DNA of 13,964 nt from Asaia bogorensis (GTDB taxonomy: Bacteria > Pseudomonadota > Alphaproteobacteria > Acetobacterales > Acetobacteraceae): the NCBI GenBank assembly GCA_945873675.1, contig CAMCEP010000046.1:1-13964 (forward strand), read 5' to 3'. The translations under genes were made by a program, and so were the position numbers. A model generated the notes under the pieces. It was not told where the DNA came from, ran no database searches, and worked only from the letters and a program-made list of their open reading frames with translations. Shown here in pieces: positions 1 to 6,971 of the stretch (within the stretch, counting starts at the first letter, position 1; every line of letters starts with the position of its first letter).

Positions 1-538
1 CAAAACGCTCGGCATTCGCAGGCACCGGTGCGGGCAGGCTTGGCGCATTCAGAGCTGAACTGGTAGCCGGCGGCGCAGGTGTCGCCGGTGCTGCCGCCTG
101 CGGGGCGCTACGCGGGGCAGCTTGCGGCGCGGCCGGCTGCGCTGGCGCAGGGGCTGCCGGCGGCGGCGCGCTGCGTGCCGCTTCCTGCGCGGCGCGTTCG
201 GCCAATTGTGCGCGCAACTGATCCACGCGCGGATTCTCTGCCTCCGGCGCCAGACCGCCCGGCCCGGCATTCCGCGCGCCGCGATTGCGGTCAAAAATCA
301 GCTCATCCTGATTGGGCACACGCAAGCCACCCGGATTATCAGGCCGTACCTTGATGGGGCGCGCATCCGCTTCGATCAGCGGCGCATTGCGCGATGATCC
401 GCGCGTAAACCCCCAAACAAGTGCTGCAATCACTACCCCCACCGCCAGCACAGAGCCCGCGATGATGATGATCCGCCAAGGAGGCCCCCCAGCCCCCTTG
501 CGACCCAGCCTATAGGCTGGAACTGGAACTTCCCTCAC
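1..538 (-). CDS. Membrane-anchored Pro/Ala-rich protein, probable SPOR-domain protein (5' part, runs off the left edge)
   Basis: The reading frame is open from a GTG at 538-536 to the window edge (about 179 codons). The N-terminus is short and basic (VREVPVPAYRLGRKG). One membrane span follows at residues 23-43 (IIIIAGSVLAVGVVIAALVW), then a charged stretch (ADARPIKVRPDNPGG, residues ~58-72) and a long Ala/Pro-rich linker. This is the layout of alphaproteobacterial proteins with an N-in anchor, a disordered periplasmic linker and a C-terminal peptidoglycan-binding SPOR domain. The SPOR domain itself would lie outside the window, so that part is inferred from layout and from its place just after argS, where such genes commonly sit in alphaproteobacteria. 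The start is 30 bp past the argS stop, with a GGGGG run 7 bases upstream as a possible ribosome site. No ATG lies between the argS stop and this GTG. The likely role is in the cell envelope or at division. Confidence 0.7.
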   Translation of the reverse strand, partial: MREVPVPAYRLGRKGAGGPPWRIIIIAGSVLAVGVVIAALVWGFTRGSSRNAPLIEADARPIKVRPDNPGGLRVPNQDELIFDRNRGARNAGPGGLAPEAENPRVDQLRAQLAERAAQEAARSAPPPAAPAPAQPAAPQAAPRSAPQAAAPATPAPPATSSALNAPSLPAPVPANAERF

Positions 539-568
539 GCCTATCCCCCGATCGGCGCTGGAATAGTG

Positions 569-2404
569 TCAGCGCATTTCCTCGACCGGCGTCACCCCCA
601 TGACGCCAAGGCCGGAACGAATAACACTTGCCGTAGCCGCCACCAGCGCAAGCCGGGCGGCCGTGGCGCCCGGCTCATCCTCTCGGATGAAGCGGAGCGT
701 CGAGTCTTCGCGGCCTCGATTCCACAATACATGAAAATCGGCCGCCAAGTCATGGAGGAAAAAAGCGATTCGGTGCGGTTCCCGGGCCAAAGCGGCGGCT
801 TCCACCACGCGGGGCCAGGAAATCAGGCGCCGTATCAGGTCCAGCTCCGCCTTATCCTTCAAATGATCCAGGGGTGCCGTGGCCAGTTTCGCGACCTCAG
901 GCTCGCCCGCCTGGCGCAGCACAGAACGGCAGCGCGCATGGGCGTATTGCACGTAGAAAACGGGGTTTTCGCGGGTTTGCTCGACAACCTTGTCCAGGTC
1001 GAATTCCATCTGCGCGTCGGATTTGCGCGTCAGCATGGTGAAGCGCACCGCATCACGGCCCACTTCCTCGATCAAATCACGGAGTGTCACATAGGTCCCA
1101 GCGCGCTTGGACATACGCACGGGCTCGCCCGCCTTCATCACATGCACAATCTGACAAAGCACCACTTCCAAGGGCACGCGCCCATCGGATAGCGCCTTCA
1201 CCGCGGCACCCATACGCGAAACATAGCCGCCATGATCCGCGCCCCAGACATCAATCAGCAGATCATAACCGCGCTTCAGCTTATCCGCATGGCAGGCGAT
1301 GTCATTGGCGAAATAGGTGTTGGAGCCATCGGATTTCTTGAGCGGCCGATCAACATCATCGCCAAATTGCGTGGAGCGGAACAGCAATTGCGGGCGCGGT
1401 TCCCAATCATCCGGTGTCTTGCCCTTGGGCGGTTCCAGCACGCCTTCATAAAGCAGGCCCTTGCCTTCAAGCGCTGCAATCGCGGCATCGGTCGCGTTCG
1501 CGTCCACCAGCGCGCGTTCGGATAAGAAAATCTCCTGAGTGACACCAAGCAGCGCCAAATCCTCGCGGATCGCGATCATCATCATCGCAACCGCACGCTC
1601 CCGCGCTGTATCCAGCCAGGCGCGATCGACGAACCAGCCAAGTTCCAGCGCGCTGGCCACGCCAGCAGCGGCTTGTGCGGCACTTGGCGCGCCTTCAATG
1701 CGTTGTGGTGCCATTGACGCGCCGTGATGCTCCGCCAAAGCCTCACCCACCGCAACCAGGTAATCGCCGCGATATTGCAGCGTCACACCGAAGCGGCGTT
1801 CCACTTGTTCGGCAGTCCATTCCTCAAGATTGGACTCAATCACGCGCAAATAGCGCCAATAGGTGGCCCAGCCGAGTGCTGCCACCTGCGCGCCCGCATC
1901 ATTGACGTAGTATTCCTTGGTGACGGCAAAACCCGCCTTGCCGAGAAGATTGGCAAGCGCATCGCCGACAACCGCGCCACGGCAATGCCCGACATGCATG
2001 GGCCCCGTTGGATTGGCCGAGACATATTCGACATTGACGCGCCGCCCCGCGCCAATCGCGCTATCGCCATAGGCTTCACCAACGCCAAGCAAAAGCGCGA
2101 TCTGCCCCGCCAGATAGCTTTCCTTCAGGCGCAGATTGACGAATCCCGGCCCCGCCGCTTCGGCCGCCTCAACCATCGGCAGCGCACCGAGCTTTTCCAC
2201 CAGCGCGGCGGCGATCTTGGCCGGCGGCAGGCGCGCGGGCTTGGCAATCACCAAGGCAGCATTGGTTGCCATATCGCCATGCGCCGCATCGCGCGGCGGT
2301 TCCACCTGAACGCGCGCCAGGATGTCAGCGGGCAGTTCAGGGTAAAGCGCCACCAGCGCCGCGCGCACCTGTTCCGCCATGGCGGTGAAAACATTTTCGG
2401 TCAT
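569..2404 (-). CDS. argS: Arginyl-tRNA synthetase
   Basis: Class I aminoacyl-tRNA synthetase that charges tRNA-Arg with arginine in the cytoplasm. At 611 aa it is a normal full length. The N-terminal tRNA-binding additional domain covers about residues 1-115. The class I HIGH motif appears as HVGH at 137-140 within ANPTGPMHVGH, and the KMSKS-type motif is MSKR at 431-434, followed by the typical AGTYVTLRDLIEEVG. The C-terminal anticodon-binding helical domain ends in the usual Met-Arg (VEEMR). The ATG at 2404 lies 7 bp beyond the dgt stop, so it is presumably co-transcribed with dgt and with the downstream membrane protein gene. Nothing looks broken. The call is certain. Confidence 0.98.
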   Translation of the reverse strand: MTENVFTAMAEQVRAALVALYPELPADILARVQVEPPRDAAHGDMATNAALVIAKPARLPPAKIAAALVEKLGALPMVEAAEAAGPGFVNLRLKESYLAGQIALLLGVGEAYGDSAIGAGRRVNVEYVSANPTGPMHVGHCRGAVVGDALANLLGKAGFAVTKEYYVNDAGAQVAALGWATYWRYLRVIESNLEEWTAEQVERRFGVTLQYRGDYLVAVGEALAEHHGASMAPQRIEGAPSAAQAAAGVASALELGWFVDRAWLDTARERAVAMMMIAIREDLALLGVTQEIFLSERALVDANATDAAIAALEGKGLLYEGVLEPPKGKTPDDWEPRPQLLFRSTQFGDDVDRPLKKSDGSNTYFANDIACHADKLKRGYDLLIDVWGADHGGYVSRMGAAVKALSDGRVPLEVVLCQIVHVMKAGEPVRMSKRAGTYVTLRDLIEEVGRDAVRFTMLTRKSDAQMEFDLDKVVEQTRENPVFYVQYAHARCRSVLRQAGEPEVAKLATAPLDHLKDKAELDLIRRLISWPRVVEAAALAREPHRIAFFLHDLAADFHVLWNRGREDSTLRFIREDEPGATAARLALVAATASVIRSGLGVMGVTPVEEMR

Positions 2405-2411
2405 GCAAATC

Positions 2412-3560
2412 TCAGCCTGAAATATCGGGGTCGGTCATGCGCCGGTGTTCTTCCAGCGCGAAGCGGTCTGTCATGCCCGCGATATAATCGCAAACTACCA
2501 GCGCGGCCTGGGCGGAACCGGCTTCGCCGGCGCGGGCGCGCCAAAGCGGCGGCAGCATGGCCGGCCCGCCATGCAGCAGGCTGAACAAAACCTGCACCAC
2601 GCGCTTCGATTTAGCCATGGTGCGATTGACGCGCCAATGCCGATACATGCGCTGGAACAGGAAGTCGCGAATGGCCAGATTGGCGCGCGCCATGTCTTCA
2701 GAAAACACCACCATGGGCCTGTCAGCCGCGCGAATATCGGCAACCGTCGCGGGTTTCAGCACAGAAAGGCGCCGCGTTGCCTCGGCGGCTACATCGCCCA
2801 CCATGCGGCTGATTACGCGCCGGATCATCTCGGGCGCCAGACGCTCAGCCGGAGCATCGGGCGCTGCCGCCCGTGCCGCCGCCAGCGCTTCACCAATCAC
2901 CGGCAAGGCGCCCACTTCTTCCAGGGTGAACAGGCCAGCGCGCAGCCCATCATCCAGATCGTGGTTGTTATAGGCGATATCATCCGCAATGGCGGCAATT
3001 TGCGCCTCGGCCGAGGCATAGCTGGTCAATTCCAGTGCATGGCGGGCATCATAAGCGGCGATATAGGGCGAAGGCCTGCGCAAGGGGCCATTATGCTTGG
3101 CGAGCCCTTCCAGCGTTTCCCAAGTCAGGTTCAGCCCATCAAACCCGGCATAGCGCGTTTCCAAATGGGTAACGACGCGCAAGGACTGCGCGTTATGGTC
3201 AAACCCGCCATAGGGTTTCATCGCCGCATTCAGCGCATCTTCCCCCGCATGGCCGAAGGGCGGATGGCCCAGATCATGCGCCAGCGCCAAAGCCTCGGCC
3301 AAATCCTCATCCAGGCTCAGCAGCCGCGCGATGGACCGCGCAATTTGCGCGACTTCAATCGAATGCGTCAGCCGAGTGCGGAAATGATCGCCTTCGTGAT
3401 AGATGAAGACCTGCGTCTTGTATTGCAGGCGCCTGAAGGCGGTTGCGTGGATGATCCGGTCGCGGTCGCGCTGAAAGGGCGACCGCGCATCACCGCCAGG
3501 CTCCGGGTACAAGCGCCCGAGCGAAGTCTCCGGCAGCACCGCATAGGGGGCAAGCTTCAT
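2412..3560 (-). CDS. dgt: dGTP triphosphohydrolase-like HD-domain protein
   Basis: Deoxyguanosinetriphosphate triphosphohydrolase-like protein (dGTPase type-2 group), 382 aa, a normal length. It is expected to split dNTPs (dGTP) into the deoxynucleoside and triphosphate, so it adjusts dNTP pools. The metal-binding HD signature is complete: His66 in RTRLTHSIEVAQIAR, His95-Asp96 in LAHDLGHPPFGHAGEDAL, and a later Asp (~193/194) in ADDIAYNNHDLDDGL. The N-terminal RSPFQRDRDRIIHATAFRRL stretch is also typical of the family. The ATG at 3560 is preceded by a GGGGG-rich ribosome site. It is the first gene of the minus-strand operon dgt-argS-(SPOR-type gene), and its promoter should lie in the 181-bp gap shared with erpA. 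The substrate is inferred from the family; non-Escherichia members can act on several dNTPs. Confidence 0.93.
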   Translation of the reverse strand: MKLAPYAVLPETSLGRLYPEPGGDARSPFQRDRDRIIHATAFRRLQYKTQVFIYHEGDHFRTRLTHSIEVAQIARSIARLLSLDEDLAEALALAHDLGHPPFGHAGEDALNAAMKPYGGFDHNAQSLRVVTHLETRYAGFDGLNLTWETLEGLAKHNGPLRRPSPYIAAYDARHALELTSYASAEAQIAAIADDIAYNNHDLDDGLRAGLFTLEEVGALPVIGEALAAARAAAPDAPAERLAPEMIRRVISRMVGDVAAEATRRLSVLKPATVADIRAADRPMVVFSEDMARANLAIRDFLFQRMYRHWRVNRTMAKSKRVVQVLFSLLHGGPAMLPPLWRARAGEAGSAQAALVVCDYIAGMTDRFALEEHRRMTDPDISG

Positions 3561-3691
3561 GTGGCCCCCTGCCCTTTGGGCTCAATTGTCGCGGTTTTGG
3601 CCTGGGCTCGCATGGAAATGGTGGTTTCCGTGAAAAATCGCGTGATGAGGCGCTGTAACACCCGCCCCGCGCCCCCCGCAATCTTTGGTGA

Positions 3692-3720
3692 TTGGAAGCG
3701 GCGCCCAAAATGCCTATGTT
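3692..3720 (+). promoter_or_regulatory. Candidate sigma-70-type promoter for erpA
   Basis: TTGGAA (3692-3697) and TATGTT (3715-3720) are separated by 17 bp, giving a predicted transcript start near 3727. That is just ahead of an AAGGAG ribosome site (3728-3733) placed 8 bases before the erpA ATG. Spacing is ideal, but both hexamers deviate from consensus, and the leader would be only about 15 nt. Confidence 0.4.
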
Positions 3721-3741
3721 GTCCTTCAAGGAGTCCACACC

Positions 3742-4095
3742 ATGCCGGATGGCACCACCAACCCCGCCCAGTTTCGCGTGACCGCAAGCGCTTGCGCGCA
3801 GGTGGCGGATATCGCCGCGCGCGAAGGCAGGCCCGATGCGGGACTCAGGCTTGCTGTGGAAGCGGGTGGCTGTTCGGGCTTTCAGTACAAATTCGGCCTG
3901 GAAGACGCGCCCGCGCCCGATGATCTGGTGATTGGCGAAGGCAAGGGTCGGGTTTTTATTGACCCCGTTTCGCTTGATCTGCTGGCCGGGGCCGAGCTTG
4001 ACTGGGCCGAAGCGCTGATCGGCGCGCATTTCGCCATCAACAACCCGCAAGCAAGTTCCGGCTGCGGCTGCGGTTCTTCCTTCGCGATCGGCTGA
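3742..4095 (+). CDS. erpA: A-type iron-sulfur cluster carrier protein (ErpA/IscA family)
   Basis: 117-aa A-type carrier that receives Fe-S clusters from the assembly scaffold and passes them to apoproteins. All three ligand cysteines of the family are present: Cys44 in EAGGCSGFQYKF, and Cys108 and Cys110 in the C-terminal SSGCGCGSSF. The start is fixed by a strong AAGGAG at 3728-3733, 8 bases before ATG 3742; the open frame extends further upstream, but that part shows no family similarity. It lies divergent to dgt and directly ahead of the exonuclease III gene, an arrangement found in other alphaproteobacteria. ErpA and IscA cannot be cleanly separated by motif alone. ErpA is preferred because no iscSU/suf genes are nearby and alphaproteobacterial copies at this locus are usually so named. 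Confidence 0.9.
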   Translation: MPDGTTNPAQFRVTASACAQVADIAAREGRPDAGLRLAVEAGGCSGFQYKFGLEDAPAPDDLVIGEGKGRVFIDPVSLDLLAGAELDWAEALIGAHFAINNPQASSGCGCGSSFAIG

Positions 4096-4100
4096 TCCCC

Positions 4101-4877
4101 CTGCTTCGTCTTTGCACCTTCAACGTCAATTCCATCCGCGCGCGCGCGGCCCATGTTGCGCGCTTTCTGGAACGCCAACAGCCTGATCTGGTGTTTTTAC
4201 AGGAAACCCGCTGCACGGCGGAGCAAGTCCCCGCCATGGAATTCACGGGCCTTGGCTACAAGACCCATGCGGTGGGCCAGACGGGCGGGCGGAATGGTGT
4301 TGCCGTGCTGTCGCGCATTCCCTTTGAAATCCTGGCCGAAGCCCTGCCCGGCGATGCCGAAGATACCCAGGCCCGCTATATTGAAGTGGCGGCCGCGGGT
4401 CTCCGGGCAGCCGGGATCTACCTGCCGAATGGCAATTCAGGCGGCGAGGCCGGCTTTACCTATAAGCTCGCCTGGATGGACCGGCTGCGCGCGCTGGTGC
4501 AGGCCCGGCTTGATACCTTCACCCCCTTTGCGGTGCTGGGCGATTACAATGTCTGCCCGACTGAGGCGGACCTGGCGCCCGGCGCCCTGCCGGCCACCGA
4601 TGCGCTGGTCCATCCCGAAAGCCGTGCCAGGTTCCGCGCGCTTTTGCATTTGGGCATGACGGATGCGCTGCGCGCGCTGCATCCCAATGAGACGCTTTAT
4701 ACCTATTGGGATTATGGCGCTGCCTTTGAAGCCAATCGCGGGCTTCGCATAGACCACGCTTTGCTAAGCCCCGAATTGGCCGAGCGTCTGGAAGCCTGTG
4801 AGGTAGACACCGCCCCGCGCGCCGAGGCTCAGCCTTCGGACCATACGCCGCTGATCGTGACCTTGCGGAATACCTAA
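4101..4877 (+). CDS. xthA: Exodeoxyribonuclease III (AP endonuclease family)
   Basis: Mg-dependent exonuclease/AP endonuclease of base-excision repair (endonuclease/exonuclease/phosphatase fold). Numbered from CTG 4101 (258 aa): TFNVNSIRAR at 6-15 with metal-site Asn8, catalytic Glu35 in FLQETRC, Tyr107 in YLPNGN, Asp148/Asn150 in GDYNVCPTE, IDHALLS, and the final Asp247-His248 in SDHTPL. The active site is complete. The start is odd: between an in-frame stop at 3999 and GTG 4191 this frame has no ATG, GTG or TTG, while GTG 4191 would cut off the conserved TFNVNSIRAR strand and the metal ligand. Translation probably begins at a rare codon by coupling to erpA: CTG 4101, ATC 4095 (overlapping the erpA TGA by one base) or CTG 4092 (a CTGA overlap). 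Its end overlaps the convergent transglycosylase gene by 4 bp. Confidence 0.92.
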   Translation: MLRLCTFNVNSIRARAAHVARFLERQQPDLVFLQETRCTAEQVPAMEFTGLGYKTHAVGQTGGRNGVAVLSRIPFEILAEALPGDAEDTQARYIEVAAAGLRAAGIYLPNGNSGGEAGFTYKLAWMDRLRALVQARLDTFTPFAVLGDYNVCPTEADLAPGALPATDALVHPESRARFRALLHLGMTDALRALHPNETLYTYWDYGAAFEANRGLRIDHALLSPELAERLEACEVDTAPRAEAQPSDHTPLIVTLRNT

Positions 4878-5737
4878 CGAAGCATCCGCCCCGGCCCGGC
4901 CTGCGCCACCACAATCGGCCGGCTGACGGCCTGGATCGGCGCCGAGCGATAGGCATCAAGCCCGCGCCCTGGTGACCCGCCACCGGCAAAGCCGCCGCCA
5001 CCGCCACCGGCCAGGGGAATAACCTGCGCCCGTTCCGCACGGTTGCTGAGCGAAATCCCGCCCGCACTCGCCAGCGCCACACTGCCCCAGCCGGCGCGCA
5101 GCCGCGCCAACGCCATGGCCTCCGCCGAAGTTTCCCCAGAATTGCGCGCTTCCTGTTCCCAGGCGGCGAGTACCTTCGCCCGGTAAGGCCCCGCCCTTTC
5201 GGGTGTTTGCGAATGGTAATGCCCGGCAGCTTGGCGCCAATCCGCCCGCCCGCCATTGAGTTCCGAAAGGAAGCGCGCCGCGTATCGGGCATTGACCAAA
5301 GGGTCGAAAGCCTGCTCAAGGGAGGCAAAGGCATTGGGGTGGTGATGCAGGTTCACCTGCATGCAGCCGACATCAATGATGCGCACGCCGCGCGCCTGCA
5401 ATTGCCGCACATGGGCAATGGCTGCCTCTCGCGTTGGGAAATATTTGCCCTCCCCCTCAGCGTTGATGGTCCAGGGCCAGGGGGCGAATTGGCCGGTTTC
5501 CGGGTCGCGCCGGCCGGATTCAACCCGCCCAATGGCCTGCAAAAGCCCGCGCGGCAGGTTGGCGCCGCGCTCGGCCTCAGTAATGGCAGCGCGGCATAAA
5601 TGCCCTTCGCTGAAGCCCCTGCCTGGCATCAACTGCGCAGCAGCCGTGAAGGGCCATAGCACCATGCCAAGCAGCGCGAAGACCGCAGAGGCCAGCCTAT
5701 GGGAGAAGCGCGGGAAGAAAGGTTGGGCCGAAAGCAT
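4874..5737 (-). CDS. Secreted lytic transglycosylase (SLT domain)
   Basis: 287-aa periplasmic murein lytic transglycosylase that cleaves the MurNAc-GlcNAc bond. Residues 1-35 form a Sec signal peptide: basic start, hydrophobic LASAVFALLGMVLWPF, and likely cleavage after TAAA. The SLT domain covers about residues 45-195. The catalytic Glu73 lies in AIGRVESGR, the second motif is GCMQVNL (124-130), and the third is AGHYHSQ (171-177). Cys48 and Cys125 could form a disulfide. The C-terminal ~90 residues are low-complexity, with a GGGGGGFAGGG stretch, and have no recognised domain. Family members of this type are sometimes tied to secretion or flagellar assembly; the mot genes about 1.2 kb away are suggestive only. 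A second ATG lies 4 bases upstream of the chosen one but is out of frame. Confidence 0.88.
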   Translation of the reverse strand: MLSAQPFFPRFSHRLASAVFALLGMVLWPFTAAAQLMPGRGFSEGHLCRAAITEAERGANLPRGLLQAIGRVESGRRDPETGQFAPWPWTINAEGEGKYFPTREAAIAHVRQLQARGVRIIDVGCMQVNLHHHPNAFASLEQAFDPLVNARYAARFLSELNGGRADWRQAAGHYHSQTPERAGPYRAKVLAAWEQEARNSGETSAEAMALARLRAGWGSVALASAGGISLSNRAERAQVIPLAGGGGGGFAGGGSPGRGLDAYRSAPIQAVSRPIVVAQAGPGRMLR

Positions 5738-5815
5738 GCATTGGTATGGGCAAACCGCGTGCCAGATTCACTCTTTCAGACAAGAAAATACGCAAGAAAA
5801 CTTCTGGTTGATATT

Positions 5816-5832
5816 GCAAAACGCCATTTTGC
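5816..5832. repeat. Small inverted repeat in the AT-rich gap upstream of the sRNA
   Basis: GCAAAA (5816-5821) and TTTTGC (5827-5832) form a 6-bp inverted repeat around CGCCA. Related GCAAA words recur at 5838 and 5854. It sits about 55 bp upstream of the predicted sRNA start and upstream of the transglycosylase gene on the other strand. It could be an operator or simply AT-rich promoter DNA; no regulator can be named. Confidence 0.3.
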
Positions 5833-5851
5833 TGCGCTGCAAAAAAATATC

Positions 5852-5880
5852 TTGCAAAGCCCCGATCCGGCACCTATATC
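5852..5880 (+). promoter_or_regulatory. Promoter of the MmgR/alpha-r8-type small RNA
   Basis: TTGCAA (5852-5857) and TATATC (5875-5880) are separated by exactly 17 bp. The predicted transcript start, 6-8 bases downstream, is at about 5887, which is the first base of the 5' hairpin of the sRNA. The fit between promoter, hairpin and length of the RNA makes this a strong call for an unmeasured promoter. Confidence 0.7.
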
Positions 5881-5886
5881 CGGCCC

Positions 5887-5964
5887 GTACGGCGGTTTCC
5901 GCTGTACATTCTTGGACGTTTCCTCCCTAAACTTGGCGGTGCCCTCGGGCACCGCTTTTTTTTT
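5887..5964 (+). ncRNA. mmgR: MmgR / alpha-r8 (suhB) family trans-acting small RNA
   Basis: A complete ~78-nt transcription unit lies where no plus-strand gene exists. In order: a 5' hairpin with stem 5887-5895 / 5899-5907 (GUAC ends, GCGG/CCGC core, one G-U pair, UUU loop); a single-stranded stretch 5908-5935 carrying TTTCCTCCCT at 5919-5928; then the intrinsic terminator 5936-5964. From known biology, the alphaproteobacterial alpha-r8 family (MmgR/Smr8 of Sinorhizobium; Rfam suhB) is about 77 nt, has this two-hairpin form, and keeps an unpaired UUUCCUCCCU core complementary to Shine-Dalgarno sequences. Function is inferred: Hfq-assisted repression of mRNAs through the anti-SD core. In Sinorhizobium the family affects polyhydroxybutyrate storage; targets here are unknown. 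The RNA converges on the 3' end of the N-formylglutamate amidohydrolase gene. Confidence 0.85.
5936..5964 (+). terminator. Intrinsic terminator of the small RNA
   Basis: A perfect 9-bp GC-rich stem (GCGGTGCCC at 5936-5944 with GGGCACCGC at 5947-5955, 2-base loop) is followed at once by nine T residues (5956-5964). The T run is only on the plus strand, so it ends a plus-strand transcript, namely the sRNA. It stops 4 bases before the convergent amidohydrolase stop codon. It is the clearest rho-independent terminator in the window. Confidence 0.93.
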
Positions 5965-5968
5965 GACC

Positions 5969-6853
5969 TCAGCGATCCGGGGTCAGGAAATCCCATTCCA
6001 CGCGCGCCAGCCTCTCGATCAGACCGGTCAGGTCACGCCGGAGCGGGCCAAAGCCCGGCAGGCGTTCAATCCGGGTTTCATCCATATAAAGGTTCCGCGC
6101 CACTTCGATTTGCAGCGCATGGGTCGCTTCCCGCGGGCGGCCGTAATGGCGGGTCACAAACCCCCCCGCATAGGGATCATTGCGCCTGACCTTATAGCCA
6201 AGGCCCATCAGCGCTTCTTCCACCAGGCGGGCCGCGCGGGGGATACATGCTGTGCCATGCGCATCGCCCAACACAAAATGTGGGGGGTTCGCCAGATGCG
6301 CGGGGTGGGCCGGCATGGAATGGCAATCGATCAGCAGGCAATAGCCGAACCGTGCCCTGGTTTCCGCGATCAGCCCGGCCAGCGCCGCGTGATAAGGCTC
6401 CCAACAGGCGCGGATACGCGCCTCAGCCTCGGCAAAGGTCAGTTTGCGGCGGTAGATTTGTTCCCCCCCGGTGACGATCCGCGCCAGCGTGCCAAGCCCG
6501 GCACCCACACGGGGGCTTGCGCTATTGACCCAGGGCGGCAGGGGTTCGGCGAACATGGCCGGGTCCAATTCCCAAGCTTCGCGGTTCACATCGCACCATA
6601 CCCTGGGGAAGGAAGCGGCGATCAGCGGCGCGCCATACGCAGGGGCGGCGGCGAAAAGTTCATCGACGAAGGAATCCTCGCTCCGGCGCAGCGCAATGGC
6701 GTCCATCCGGGCGTCCAAAATAAGTTGGTCCGGATATTGCTGACCCGAATGAGGGGACGCGAAGACCAGGGGGATGGTCTGACATTCCGGTCGTTTTATG
6801 AGATAGGGTTCAGCCTGAGCCGGGTCTTGGGTGACCACAATGGGGGAGTTCAT
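5969..6853 (-). CDS. N-formylglutamate amidohydrolase
   Basis: 294-aa FGase-family metal hydrolase. Characterised members release formate (or a formyl/acyl group) from N-formyl-L-glutamate, the last step of one histidine degradation route (hutG type). Visible family motifs are ASPHSG (32-37), a Zn-type DCHSMP (176-181), GGFVTRHYG (230-238) and QIEVARNLYMDE (248-259). No hut genes are in the window, so the substrate may be another N-formyl or N-acyl amino acid; many alphaproteobacteria carry an FGase apart from any hut cluster. It is divergent from motB. No clear Shine-Dalgarno precedes the ATG at 6853; the upstream bases are GAGATTTTTTCC. Confidence 0.88.
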   Translation of the reverse strand: MNSPIVVTQDPAQAEPYLIKRPECQTIPLVFASPHSGQQYPDQLILDARMDAIALRRSEDSFVDELFAAAPAYGAPLIAASFPRVWCDVNREAWELDPAMFAEPLPPWVNSASPRVGAGLGTLARIVTGGEQIYRRKLTFAEAEARIRACWEPYHAALAGLIAETRARFGYCLLIDCHSMPAHPAHLANPPHFVLGDAHGTACIPRAARLVEEALMGLGYKVRRNDPYAGGFVTRHYGRPREATHALQIEVARNLYMDETRIERLPGFGPLRRDLTGLIERLARVEWDFLTPDR

Positions 6854-6889
6854 GGAAAAAATCTCAAAACCACACCGCGTCCCTTCCTT

Positions 6890-6907
6890 GATGGCGACGA
6901 TGGCGAC
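6890..6907. repeat. Tandem 9-bp repeat in the motB/amidohydrolase divergent gap
   Basis: GATGGCGAC occurs twice head to tail (6890-6898, 6899-6907) in the 118-bp divergent intergenic region. It may be a regulatory site or chance. No convincing sigma-70, sigma-54 or sigma-28 promoter could be placed for motB in this gap. Confidence 0.3.
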
Positions 6908-6971
6908 GTCTCGCCGCTAGAGCCGCGTTATCATTAGCGGAATTTAGGCATTAGGGGATATACGACAGCTC

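Noticed and set aside
1724..2584. A 286-codon plus-strand frame opposite argS and the dgt end
   Set aside because: It crosses the argS-dgt junction in antisense, and its composition (His/Arg/Gln-rich) is that of a shadow frame.
2445..3923. A 492-codon open frame on the plus strand opposite dgt
   Set aside because: It is antisense to the clear dgt coding sequence, has no domain-like motifs, and is explained by third-position GC bias of the real gene.
4191..4877. GTG 4191 as the start of exonuclease III
   Set aside because: It removes the conserved TFNVNSIRAR strand and a metal ligand encoded in the same frame just upstream.
5699..6937. A 412-codon plus-strand frame spanning the sRNA and the amidohydrolase gene
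   Set aside because: It runs through the sRNA terminator and antisense to a well-conserved enzyme; no recognisable protein features.
6854..6971. Search for a flagellar-class promoter (sigma-54 or sigma-28) before motB
   Set aside because: No sequence close to either consensus with correct spacing was seen.
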